Positions 1-10,800 of a DNA stretch of 33,360 nt are shown here, piece after piece; within the stretch, counting starts at the first letter, position 1, and each line of letters opens with the position of its first letter. The notes beneath the pieces were generated by a model, which saw only the letters and a list, made by a program, of their open reading frames with translations, did not search any database and was not told where the DNA came from. The position numbers and the translations under genes were made by a program. The stretch is from Tieghemiomyces parasiticus (Eukaryota; Kickxellomycota; Dimargaritomycetes; Dimargaritales; Dimargaritaceae). The stretch spans positions 1 to 33,360 of the forward strand of contig JANBPT010000497.1 in the NCBI GenBank assembly GCA_027575765.1. Reading direction: 5' to 3'.

Positions 1-2091
1 CACACCTACCCATACGTGGAACACCAAGGGGAGGACAACCTGGACGGCTTCATCACCCCGACCCATCCCGGGCTTGGACCAACCCTCTCCTCCCTTTTTA
101 ACCCGCGGCGTACGTACACCTCATCCCAAACTACCTTCCCTGTATGGCCGCCCGGGCCTCTAGGTTTCCATAATACCCCCGTTAGCAAGGCCCTGCTATT
201 CGGCTTGGTGGGCAATACATTGGCCGCGTCCATCCTACGCTGGAAGCCGTACCTTGGGCTAATCCTGAATCCACACCTGACGCGTGACTATCAGGTAGGT
301 CCCACGCCGTCTCCACCTTTTCCAGCTTGTCCTCCGCTTAAGGGAATTAGCAGCGAGAGTACAGGGTGACAAGTTAACGACTGCTGAACAACGCACCCCC
401 CTCTCCGCACCTCGACCCCTCCTTCCTGTTCGCCATGCTCAGTTTTGGCGCTTAATAACCTCCCAACTAGCTTTTTCCAACAGTGGAGAGCTGATCTTCG
501 GCTGTCTGCTCCTATGCCAGTTCCGGGTACTGGAACGGCACTACGGGTCGGCTAAATTCTCTGTAAGTGCTTCCATTCCTGTGAACAGGCTGTGTCCCCA
601 CATAATTTTACCAGTCTACTTCAAATCAACCATTCATAGACTTTGATGGATGGCTGATGCCAACCGTTGCTATCGTGGGCGCTTGAATGGTCCGATATCG
701 GACCTACGCAGCTATCGATTTTTAACCAAAGCACCTCCCCGATCCGCTTAGCGTCACCTCAATCTTGCAATATCTTCCTTCCCCATCCACTAGGCCTTTC
801 TCGCATTGACATCTGTGGTCTCTAAGCTTTTAGAGCTCGGCTTTCTCGTCAGTGGCAACTCGTTGGGACTTAACTACCTTCCGGCAGGACCGTAAGTGCT
901 AACTGTTGGTCTGTGGGTGGATTCTGCGTCACCGCCTAACCGAGAACAGTCTAGCGACCCACCTCCGCCTTTAACGCTTTGTGTCATCGACTAGACCGAA
1001 TCTACGGTGTTCGCTGTACCCATCCCTTCTAGTTCTAACCTCCTGCTGGATCACTTCCTGGGCCTACCCCTCGCACGGATTCCATTGTGACATTTCATTT
1101 AACGTCCTTTCGCGACGTGACGATCAGTTACGGTCTGGTTTTTGCCGCCCTGTACCAGTTCTATAAGCAGATCCCTGCCACCTACAAGTTTCGGGTGCTA
1201 GGCATCACTCTCAGCGACAAGGCCTACGTGTATTTCCTGGCCCTGCAGGTAGGTAGCGCTAAGCCCTCATGATACCACGGCCCCTTTCATTCAGATCCGA
1301 CTGCTAAGCCTCGCGTGACTGGTACCCGATGGCATGGTATTCTTTTTTATCACTAACCCTCCCCTTGTACCTACACCCCTAATGTGGCGACCCTGGGTCT
1401 CCCTCCTCCAATCGAAATCGTCCGCGTCTTGTCCCCACCACCCTAGCTGGCGGTGCTTCAGTACCCGCTGTCGCTGGTGCCGGCCACCTGTGGTCTCCTC
1501 GCGGGTGTCCTCTACGCTTCCGACCTCGGGGGTATTAAGAAGTGGCGCTTCCCAAAGGTCCTTCAATCCTTCGCGCAGCGGACCCTGCTGCCTCTTCTCG
1601 CCACAGCGCCCTCGCGCGGAACAGCGGCGACGATGGAGCAGGTATACGGCCCTAGTATCCACAACCAGAACCTATCCCTCTCCAGTATTCTCAATGAGCC
1701 CGGCCAGGCCACCACGATGGGCCGAGTAAGTCGCTCTGGTTACAGTTGGAGATTTTCATTTATATCTATATATATATATATGGATTGGTTGGAGGCGAGG
1801 CACTGCAACGCCACTGCGCCAGGATCCATGTCTTTGACGGTGGCGCCACTTGCAACTAATTCTCTTTGGGTATTACCCGGTCTTGCCTCGATCACTTCAC
1901 ATACCCCTCCGTTGTCCCTATAGACTTACATGGAAACCATGGCCGAAGGTATCCCGCAAACCCTGCGGGAGGAGGAGATTGTGGCCCTAATGACCATGTT
2001 TCCGGATGTGGACCGACAAATGGTGGTCACCGCCCTGCAGTCTGCCAATAACGATGTCAATGCCGCGGCCGCGGCCCTTCTAGAGCGCTAG
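1..2091 (+). CDS. UBAC2/Dsc2-like rhomboid-fold protein with C-terminal UBA domain (5' end incomplete)
   Basis: Six visible coding exons: up to 294, 443-562, 794-891, 1128-1248, 1447-1725 and 1924-2091; phases agree at every junction and donors are GTAGGT/GTAAGT. The order of motifs follows UBAC2/Dsc2: an N-terminal PVSKALLFG segment, then FWRLITSQ, FRVLERHYGSAKF, a VFAALYQFYKQIP membrane segment, ITLSDKAYVYFLALQ, and a C-terminal UBA domain beginning near LREEEIVALMTMFP. Family knowledge: UBAC2 and fungal Dsc2 are ER/Golgi membrane pseudo-rhomboids that bind ubiquitin in E3 complexes (ERAD, Dsc complex for SREBP cleavage). The frame is open from base 1 and no in-frame ATG is visible, so the start lies upstream. 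A possible extra 54-nt in-frame intron (110-163, GTACGT...CTAG) would bring the family-like N-terminus closer. Family confidence is good; the exact first exon is uncertain. Confidence 0.8.
1767..1780. repeat. TA dinucleotide microsatellite
   Basis: A short run of alternating T and A lies inside the last intron of the UBAC2/Dsc2-like gene. It has no evident function. Confidence 0.8.
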
Positions 2092-2503
2092 GCGACAATA
2101 AGAAGGGGCACTCCCTACCCTATAAGTCTGTGCACTGTGGGTTCGACCAGCGACCTAGATATGCGCTAATAAATCATCAATTTTGGGACCCTTGTATTGC
2201 TAACTGTCACGGCACGGTTGGTAGGGCCGCCATCGGACGCGCTTTGAGGGAGATTTAGCTACCCCTTTCGAATCCGGGGTGGTCGCCTGAAGCGCGTGCT
2301 CTTGGGTCCCAATAAGGGGAACGATATCTTAGGTGCGGTTGCCTTTTAGCTGCGCGCTTGGCCATACAGCCATCACACGCTTGCAACTAGACTGTGGACT
2401 CGACATCTCAACCCAAGTTTGCATTCGGCTAATGCGGTCGATCACTAGGCTTCTCCACCGTTGCCTCATCCTGACTTCCCCCCCCCTCCCCACCATCACG
2501 CGC
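2092..2503. other. Intergenic region between the Dsc2-like and PAAT-like genes
   Basis: An AATAAA polyadenylation-type hexamer for the upstream gene sits at 2168-2173. The last 50 bases before the next ATG are pyrimidine-rich with a long C run, like other leaders in this window. I see no gene here. Confidence 0.6.
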
Positions 2504-4303
2504 ATGAGCACGGCCACAGTGGAAAACGACGGGGTCGAGTTGTCTTTCAGCGCCACCTGGACCGCTGAACCCATCCCTTCGCCATCCGATTGGGCACAGA
2601 CACTTGAGTTGCAGCAGATCGCGGACGGTAAGGCCACTACCAACAAGAGTGTACAATCCAGGCCCGCAAGCTTTCCCTTCAACCCATGCCCTCCCCTCCT
2701 GTCTATCGCCACAAGCACCGATTATTTATCGTGACAGCGAAACCTTCCAATCGACCGAGTAGCGCCTACTTGCACTAACCTACTCCTGTCAAATCCCGCC
2801 TACCTTATCACCCTTCCCGCGGACCGCCAGATCTAGACACCCATGGGATCGTCGAGACCGTTCGGTCCCAACTTGGGCGGCCGGGCCTGCGGCTTCGGCT
2901 AGGAAATCCTACTTCGAGCGATTTAATTGACGCACCCATGGCCCGGCTTAGCCTGCTCAGCAAGACCACGCGGGATAGTTTACGGTTCGCGTGGTCGGTC
3001 CTCTATGTGGTATCTAACGCCCGGAATTTGGAACTCCGCCAGGACGGGGAATACCTGGGTACCATACCCGGCATCCTTCTACCATCCGGGCCTACGGAGG
3101 CCACGGGTACAAGGTAGGTACATCCAGGTGGTATATTATACCCGGATAATGGTGACCGCGGATAGGCAGGCCGTATCAATTCTCGGGCCGGCGGGACGGG
3201 TGGGCAGTGCGGTGCCGTACTACGATCATCAAGACTTTTAACTAATATAAACTGGTGAGCTGCCCGAAACGTATGTGGTTGGCCCCGGTTCGACTGTGGT
3301 GCTTAGAGCTGAGGGACCCTGGTACCTTGCGATCGCTCCGCGCTCGGCTTACGATGTCGTTTCAGAACCATGTACTAGATTGTCCATCAAGGTATGCAAT
3401 CGAGCAACGAGCCCAATCTAACCGTGTTACTGCCGAGAATTTCTACGCTCCCCTGGCTGCCACTCAACTCTCCACTGATTCGCCTGAATCCATATCTCCA
3501 CATTCCCACCTTTTACACCTGCCCAGTTTGCGTCCCGCGCCGGCCGTGATCCCGACTGCCTGCGACTGCTTCGGTGCTCACTCTATGTGGAGCCCAGCTC
3601 TTTATCTGCGGTACCTATGACCTACCCTTTTCCCCCAGGTGCGCTGGCAACAGCAGTGTCCTCTGGTGGTCTGCCTGTTCCTCTAGAAGGAGGTGACATC
3701 CAGACCCTGGTCAGCTTGATGGGTACGACGTCGAGAGCCACGGTGAGTTTCGTAATGATCACAGCCCCACCAGCCCCCGCCTGGCGGCGTAGCGTGCTTG
3801 AATCCATAACTAGTTGGCCAGGTCTGCGCCGGAACCGAGTCGACCTTCTCAGCCAGCCTTATCAACTAACATTGAACTTCCGTTTGGCACGGTCATTAAC
3901 GAACCCACGCACGTCACCGGTACCATGCTTGCACGCTCTACCTTACCCCCCCCCCATGATTCAGGGCGATGGTTCTGAGTTGTTGGCCGCATTACTTCGG
4001 ATGACCACTGCGCGGGTCGGCCCACCTTCCACCCCATCGGTGCCAAATCACCTCGTCCGGAACACCCCTCAGAGCCTTGTGGATTGTGGCTGCCGGGAAG
4101 AGCCTCCGCCGGAGCAACAGCGGGCGGGGCAAGCCTCAGTCCCGCTCGTGGCGGAGGCAGAGACCCGACTACGGAACTACATCGACCGACGCTTGGAGAA
4201 ACATCGGCAGGAGATTTCCAAAGAGGTGGAACGAGCGGTGGCTCCGGTCCACGCCAAGCTAGATGCCATCTTAGCGTGCCTCGATAAATCCAAACTGCCG
4301 TGA
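2504..4303 (+). CDS. PAAT (C10orf88)-like protein
   Basis: Model of five exons: 2504-2627, 2831-3113, about 3260-3391, about 3598-3742 and 3965-4303, giving 340 residues. The match to animal PAAT rests on several motifs in the right order: SNARNLELRQDGEYLG in exon 2 (human has SSARNMEVYLGEEY), an LWCLELRDPGTLRSL strand pair in exon 3, GDIQTLVSLMG in exon 4, and a C-terminal helix RLRNYIDRRLEKHRQEIS resembling the human MDYIDQRIHELQEHID segment. Family knowledge: PAAT is described as an ATPase-type protein that interacts with ABC transporters; its role in fungi is unknown to me. Exon 2 has two in-frame acceptors (after 2830 or 2836). The 5' edges of exons 3 and 4 were chosen by phase and are the weak points. 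The 222-nt last intron is in frame and stop-free, so retention is possible. Confidence 0.55.
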
Positions 4304-4721
4304 CTGGAAGTATCTCTAGGCTCCATAGGAGAGGATGGATGCACCCACGCCAATTTACAATAATTAAATACAACTGATGGGGACCCACCACGCTAGTCTG
4401 CTATCTTCAAGGTCGGTTAATACCCCAGTCTAGAACCGAGCAACCAGAACGGTGATACGGTAGCCGCTTCGCTCAGTCGTGCCAGGATGGGCTAGGCTTA
4501 GCCAGCCGGGCATAGCACAATCGCCCTCGCCAGTTCCAGGGCGCTCCACCCACCAACGCTATAGAGCACAGACACTTCTGAGTAGGTTAGGGTGGGTTGG
4601 GTCAAAAGAGGAGCAGCCTCCAATGCAGGTGATGCACCTACCATTACTTTCCCGCCCTTTTCTACCCCTCTTCGCTATTCACACTCATTTTCCTGTCAAG
4701 TTCCAGTTTACCTCTACCGCG
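4304..4721. other. Intergenic region upstream of the POLR2M-like gene
   Basis: It contains the 3' flank of the PAAT-like gene and, before 4722, a pyrimidine-rich leader (about 4640-4715). I recognise no gene, RNA or repeat. The reading frame of the next gene stays open upstream of its ATG, but the composition and lack of a family match argue against coding there. Confidence 0.5.
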
Positions 4722-5975
4722 ATGAACAACGATCCCTCATCTCCCGATTCTCCCGCTACCCGGCCTCATCCCGGGAATGCACCGGCCTCGCCAACGCGCC
4801 CGCTGCCGCGTACACGCAAGAACGTATTTAGCTACACGGTAAATGGTGGAAAGCGGATGGGGCCCGTTAAACCCCTAGCTGCCATGTCGCCCGCAGAGCT
4901 CCACGACACCTTAGCCCAGAACGACAAACTGTTGGCAGACAGGTACGTACTAATAAAGCTGGCCCCGCTGCCTTTGTTGAGAATACAAGTGCTGTCAGTA
5001 ATAGTAACGACGCGTTCAGTCCGCGGAAGGGCACTGGGGGCAGGTAGGCTAGCCTCCCCTACCGTACTTCGAGCGCCAACCCTGGCATTAAGTAACCCGC
5101 TCCTCCAGTACTTTTTTTTTGCACGTATTCTTACCTGTCCCTCAACATATTTGACCAGTGCCTTACTCAAGTGCCTGCCTGATCAGGGTCAGACGATCCG
5201 CCAAACCAACGTGCAGATTCGGGCTCGTTTACAGCGCCTGCAAGCCACCGACCTTGATACCACACAGGCCAACTGGAGCCATGCCAGCCACCCGATGGCC
5301 GTCGATCAAACGACGTCGCCTGGCCCGTACCCCAACCCGAAATGTACCGTGGCAGCGGGCGCGAGCAAGACTGGCCGGCCAACCACTGCCCCATCTGGAA
5401 AGGTACGTACCTCTGTCAGTCTGGCCTATACTTTTTTCACGTTCACCGCGGGACCTTGCCGCGGACAACCCACACTGGGTGGTCCTAACGCTCCTTGGTA
5501 AGTCTAATCCCATTGCCTACCCCACCCCTGTCCATACAATCTGTTCGGCGGGATACTCTAGGTTCAAGAAATCAGCATTGCCGAGTCCATCCAGCTACAG
5601 GCCACCCACCAACGGCAGGTGGAGGAGGCCAACCTGGAAGCCGTACTCCGTAAGATGGCGGAGGCATCCCTCGAGAACGGGCCCGTACCCTATAGTGACG
5701 AAGACGACGAGGATGACTATACTGAAGCAGATAGGTAGGTTATGGGTACACTTGGTGAGGTACATCCCCTTAGGTTTGGCTGTTAGTAGAGGCCAACGCG
5801 ATCGTACTAGATGTATGGATTTTGGCTAATAGCCGCGGGTGAATACATGTACCTTGCCCATGACAATCCTATATTACACGCTACCAGCAGTGGCGAGCAC
5901 GGTGGTGCCTACGACGATGCCCACGCCTTTATCCAAGATGAGGCCCGTGCCCTACGGCGGCAGTTCGAGCCCTGA
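4722..5975 (+). CDS. POLR2M/Gdown1 (GRINL1A)-like protein
   Basis: Four exons with consistent phases (4722-4942, 5159-5402, 5562-5734, 5891-5975) encode 240 residues. Two blocks identify the family. The N-terminal helix PAELHDTLAQNDKLLADR is followed across the first intron by KCLPDQGQTI, as in the Gdown1 motif [25 protein letters not shown]. The second block, SIAESIQLQATHQRQVEEAN, ends in an acidic stretch (YSDEDDEDDY), as in the SIEESLALQKQQKQNYEE block and acidic tail of human POLR2M. Family knowledge: Gdown1 is a substoichiometric RNA polymerase II subunit that modulates TFIIF and Mediator dependence. The protein is shorter than human POLR2M, and the middle is low complexity (Pro, Thr, Ser). 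The first ATG in frame after a C/T-rich leader is taken as start. Biochemical role here is inferred from homology only. Confidence 0.68.
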
Positions 5976-6345
5976 TATGCTACCCAGTCTCACATCCCTT
6001 GTAATTTAGTCGTGTCTAGGGTGGGGCGTGTCACAGTCAACGATATCGAGATGAGCCCACCCCTTTCCTCTCTCGTAATCCAGACCCCGGCATTGCTTGG
6101 ATCCAATGTAAGTGATATTGATAGTTCAAGCCTACAACTAAAGTATCAAAAAAAGTATATTCAAGCTATGGACACATGGATTACACGCAACTTGCCGTGG
6201 GGAAAAGGACCCAAAGGATCGTCCTGACACATCAGTGTGAAGAGGCAGGGTCGCAGCTCCGATACTGGTTCGTTTTCGGCCTGGCGGATGGCACTAGTCC
6301 GGGGGAAAGTTTCAGCAGGATCCTTTCCGAGGGGTCTCGGAGGTC
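5976..6345. other. Convergent intergenic region between POLR2M-like (+) and ADI1 (-)
   Basis: This stretch holds the facing 3' ends of two convergent genes. A short open frame at 6012-6227 begins with GTG and resembles no family known to me. No repeat or RNA was seen. Confidence 0.5.
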
Positions 6346-7145
6346 CTAGACAGCATTGGTATGCTGTAGGTAGGCGGCACGGGCGGCTGTGCTATCAGCG
6401 AGGGGCCGGTTAATTGCCTCCCACTTGGGCGCGTCAGTAAACAGTCGCACAACATGAATGTAGTCTCTGGTATCCGTGGTAAACCGGTGGTAGATACCTG
6501 CAGGGAGGACAATCAGATCCCCCTTCTCCATGCGGATACGGACCCAGTCATCACTTTGGCTGCGTACGTCAAAATACCCTGAACCCTCGAGGGCAAAACG
6601 GATCTCCTCGTCCTCATGGATGTGTCTACATGATCAGAAAAAGTAAGCCAGCGGTAAGCGGGGGGGGGTTGAGGGTTGGCGGATGGTTAGCCGGTCATAC
6701 ACAGCGGCCAAATTATCCAATGTCTAAAGATGAACGATCCGTTCGCTGGCAACCATCTGGGACACCATTCAAGGGGACGAGTCCAGCGGTAGAATGATCG
6801 GGTTTCCCCTAGTGTATAGGTGATTGAGCATCCGCACGTTTTCATAATCGCTATCGAGAGCCAACGAGCGAAAAGCTGTGGTTCCACTTACTCGTCGAAG
6901 AACATCTTGATTTTCTTCTCATAGTCGGGAAGAAGGCCGGGGGCGATACGCACCTCGTCGCGGTTACGGTACCCGCGCTCCTTGGCAACGCTTTCCAGTT
7001 TGGCTTGGCCGTCTGGGCCGCTGCAGTCCCAGTAGAGTATGCCGAACTTGTTAAGCTCGGCCTCGGTTAGCGGAGCCGGCGGGCTACGCTCATGCGGCAA
7101 GCGCGGGTTCGACCCGGTGTCATGGTCCAAGTAGTAGGCACGCAT
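6346..7145 (-). CDS. ADI1: Acireductone dioxygenase (methionine salvage)
   Basis: Two exons on the minus strand (7145-6892 and 6625-6346, intron with GTAAGT donor and TAG acceptor) encode 177 residues, the usual family size. Family reaction: the enzyme oxidises acireductone to 4-methylthio-2-oxobutanoate and formate (Fe form) in the methionine salvage pathway. It is a cytosolic or nuclear cupin with one metal ion. The metal ligands are visible: HIHEDEE spans the intron and supplies the H-x-H-x(3)-E ligands, and the downstream His lies in [10 protein letters not shown]. The N-terminus [11 protein letters not shown] is typical. The first ATG was preferred because the upstream open frame contains no other ATG. 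It is convergent with the POLR2M-like gene and followed upstream by a tRNA gene. Confidence 0.93.
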
Positions 7146-7500
7146 GTTACAAATGCCTAAACGCGAAGGGAGGGCTGTTCGACGCAGGAATGCGTAGGGT
7201 GACAAGTGACCGGCTATTACGGTGGGGTATACAGCGAAGGCCAGAGCGTTCAGGAATGAGGCTCGGAAAGGTAACAAAGAGTAGGCTTGGGGTTGGCCAG
7301 AGTAGGGAGGAAGGTAGAGGCTTTTTAATGGTGCGCGAGCACGTCACAAGGATCAAAGAAAGGAAAAGTAGACCAAAGACTGCCCGGAGAAACTAACGAC
7401 TGGGGGGCGTGGGATTTGCCAAAATAGCATGAGCCGATACATCCCCCTTTCCGGACAGAGTATATGGGTTGGGCTATACATGAACCAAAAAAAAGAGAAT
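7146..7500. other. Region between the ADI1 start and the tRNA gene
   Basis: It probably holds the minus-strand promoter and leader of ADI1. The A-run at 7488-7495 (T-run on the minus strand) is the termination signal of the tRNA gene. Nothing else is recognisable. Confidence 0.55.
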
Positions 7501-7582
7501 TGCTAACTGTGAGGTTCGAACTCACGCCTCTTTCGAGACCGCAACTTGAGTGCGGCGCCTTAGACCGCTCGGCCAAGTTAGC
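7501..7582 (-). tRNA. tRNA-Leu (anticodon CAA), intronless
   Basis: Read on the minus strand, an 82-nt cloverleaf forms. The acceptor stem GCTAACT pairs with AGTTAGC before discriminator A. The D arm contains the A box TGGCCGAGCGG. The anticodon stem CCGCA/TGCGG closes the loop CTCAAGT with anticodon CAA. A long variable arm typical of leucine tRNAs follows, and the T arm GTGAG-TTCGAAC-CTCAC carries the B box. A run of eight T on the minus strand right after the gene (bases 7488-7495) fits RNA polymerase III termination. No intron interrupts the anticodon loop. Confidence 0.95.
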
Positions 7583-7829
7583 TTCACATTTTTCGACATT
7601 TCGATATAGAATATATCAGTTACATAGTTGACGATCGTTCGTCTTTAGGGTCCTTCATCGTTTCCTCTTTTTTTTTACGGCTTTCAGTGCTCGAATATTT
7701 AATCCATTGCGATGGTAGTATGAATGAGAACCCTACGTGGGTGTACCTATCGAATGAAGGATCACCCCCAGAGCGTTGTTGGTCCATTAAACTTTGCTGA
7801 TTATTTCGAGTTTATTTATTGTACACCAT
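7583..7829. other. Spacer between tRNA-Leu and the FAN1 3' end
   Basis: The minus strand carries overlapping AATAAA-type signals at 7811-7820, just after the FAN1 stop codon. AT-rich sequence fills the remainder. I see no gene. Confidence 0.6.
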
Positions 7830-10800
7830 TTATTCGATTGGCATGGTGACTTCATTGTTGCCGGAACCCTCGGGGTCCACGTTCACGGGCCCATCGGTAG
7901 CGACCACTCGACACAGCTCGACATCGACTCCGTGCATCAAAAGTACGTCAATCCACGTCTGCAGTAGGTTCGGTTGGGATATCGACGAAATGGGCAACGC
8001 AGGTATGTGCTTGAATGAGGCATCATGCGAACAACGACAGAGGTCACCGTCACACCCAGACCTAGACCCTTTGCGGCATTTGATCTTGACCAAAATCGCC
8101 TGAAGGACTACAGGTCCCTTGCCCAGTGACCTCATCATAGGAAAGTCACTTAAGGCCCTAGCCGTAAATTGTCTTACCTTCTGTGTCTCTGATAACGTGT
8201 CACCGGGACCCTTAACTGTTGTGATCGAGAACCAAAGCAACGGGGAAAGGTAAACAATAAAAATACTGGCAGGGTTACATCACAGCACATATCCATCGAT
8301 AGGCAGAAGTAAAGTCTTTCGACCGTCAATCTATGTATATCTAACAATATAGCCCGCAGAGACCATCTCACCCTGCGTATAGCGGATCGTGACTGCACAA
8401 ACCATCACATGTGCCAGGACCTACCTTCAACGGCTTTAAAGTGGTTGCGCTTCGCGTTCCATAGACTATGGTAGGAGAGGGTGGCGGTTAGCTTAGCAGC
8501 CAGCTACTGAGATGAACGGTGTTGCTGATCTGTGGTGGCGTAAAACGGGACTTACCATAAGTCCGGCAGCCCACTCCGGTGCGCTTTGTAATTCTGGGCG
8601 AGGTGGCGACAGATGCCCACGAGCTGTTGTCCGCCTAGGGCCTGGGGAGGGCAGATGAGCGGTGCATTGACCAGAGGAGAGGGGGAAGGAAAGACGATGT
8701 TAAGCCAGGTCAACATTCGTCGCAGAGGCTGACTTATTCCGCTCGTGGAAGTTATCTCCGGCGGTTGATGAAAAGCAGCTGTACAAGGCGGATGACTTGG
8801 CTTTACCTCGGCAATCTCTAGTAAATCGGAGAGTTCGTAGGACCAGTGGATACCAACACAACGAGTGGCTCGGGGTTGCTCCTCCTGCCATACTCTCGTA
8901 AGAATGGCAGCGTAGGTACTCTCTACCAATGACAAGTGCGCCTCAATTGTTTCCTGACGGTCTGTAGTTGGTACAGTGCAGGTGAGGAGGTGTGGCGACG
9001 GGGAGGGTCATGTCAGCCGATGGCAACGTAGAATGGCGAGTGCACGAGGCCAGTGGAAGGCCTGGCTTCGCACAGCGGTGCTAGAGGGGGGAGTGTGTCC
9101 CTTGGTGCAATGCAGACGCACAAGACTTTCCCAATAACAAACCACCATATTCATGACAATAGCTCACCCAAGTAAAACGCATCGGTATGGAGATCCAGCG
9201 GTGCAGGCTGATACGGGGTTTCAAACACGCCAGGATGGGACGCAAATAGCACATCCCAGAAAAGCAGGGTAAACTTCAGGGGTGTGATTTACAGGATGTA
9301 TACGGTTAGCTGTGACCTGAACCAGAGTCAACAATTGACGACCCACTCGGCCCATTGAAAGGGAGAGAGAGGGAGGGAGAAATGACTCCGCCTCATTCAG
9401 CCGATGACTTACTAATGTCAAATACAGTCCGCTCTCGCAATGAAAACTAGGTCGTCAAGTAAGGGGTAAGGTAGTTAGTATCAGCTGGTTGGCAGTGCTC
9501 TAGGTTCGCATCGAACCCCGACATCAACGCTCTCTCGCACACGAGGTTCCACAGGTCAGGAGGAAACCAGCGTACAGGAACCTCGTTACTTACCCTCGGT
9601 AGCCCTGCGTCTCATAGTGTTGAAGGACAAGACTCTCAACCACACAGGGCGAGCCCTCGGCGGACTCATAGACCGGTCGGTTTCGGGACGAGCCCGCTCG
9701 AATACCTGAATGTAAGGATACAGTGACAGAATGTGGGATGAGAGGGGTAAGCGACGGTCTAATTTGGAAAACGAGGGTGAAATATATCGGGCAACGGTAC
9801 GTGTCACTGAATGGTTGTGGGGTGCTGGTCAGGAGAGGTGCATCCTCACCTCGCCTACCGCGATATAACGGGCCCAGTATCGATGCAAGTCTTACCAGTA
9901 ATTGTCACGATGGGGGCCTCCCGCCGCTCGGGTAGCGCGCTGCAGTAAACGTCGGATGGGGCGAGCCCAAGCCGCTTCTCCATCCGCGCCAGCCGTTTCA
10001 CAAGTAATCTCTTCTCGGCTGAAGGGTGGGTGGGGGGTGTTGGTGGAGATAGTGGCGAAGTGGAAAGCATGGTGAGAAGCAAATAGCGAATACGAGGCTG
10101 GGGTCGAAAACGTTATGTGCAACATCCCACACAGATAGTCCGCTCGCGTGATCGTTTGTGTAGACAGTCCACCAAAAGCACCAACGATGACCAGAACGGT
10201 TAGCACCTACCGTCCTGAACGTAGGGGTCCTCCAGGGCTTCCAAACAGGTGGCTCGGACTAGGCGCCAGGAAATTTCTTTAGCGGCGGCAGGTGCATCCT
10301 TGGCTATGCCGTAATTAGTCTGAATGAGGGCCAGGCGCTCATACCACCGGCCACGCTGTCGTAGCGAATAGATACGCTGGTCCAGGAGGTCACGTAGTAG
10401 CTCGGCCTCCGTGGCGTAATCCTTGAGGGTCTCGAGGACGCGGGTGCTACGGCCGAGGATCCGAGTGTAGACGTACCCTACAGTATAACGACGGCGGTAA
10501 TGGCCGCCGGGGTCGGTACCGACCGTGGCCGTCTCGGCTGCGATACAGTCGCGCCAGGCCGTCCGCACCGGGATACACAAGGCCCAGGCCTGGTGTAGGA
10601 AGGCAGGGTCGGTACGGCCGCTATCGGTAAGCACGCCTAGGTCGTGGCGGAGCCGCACGGCAGACTCGTAGGCCAAGAGGGCCGAGCGGTCCGGGAACAA
10701 ATCCAAGGAGCGAGTGACGACGTAGCGCGGGTAGTTCCAGCGGCCGATGGTCGACATGACAGTAGTGGTCATAGCATTCCCGTCGGCCGGCTCGAGGCCA

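Noticed and set aside
3362..3391. Alternative frame for PAAT-like exon 3 using the acceptor after 3316
   Set aside because: It is open and would keep a donor, but it loses the LWCLELRDPGTLRSL match to human PAAT and gives a phase that does not fit exon 4.
6012..6227. 71-codon plus-strand frame between POLR2M-like and ADI1
   Set aside because: It starts with GTG, sits between two convergent 3' ends and shows no motif.
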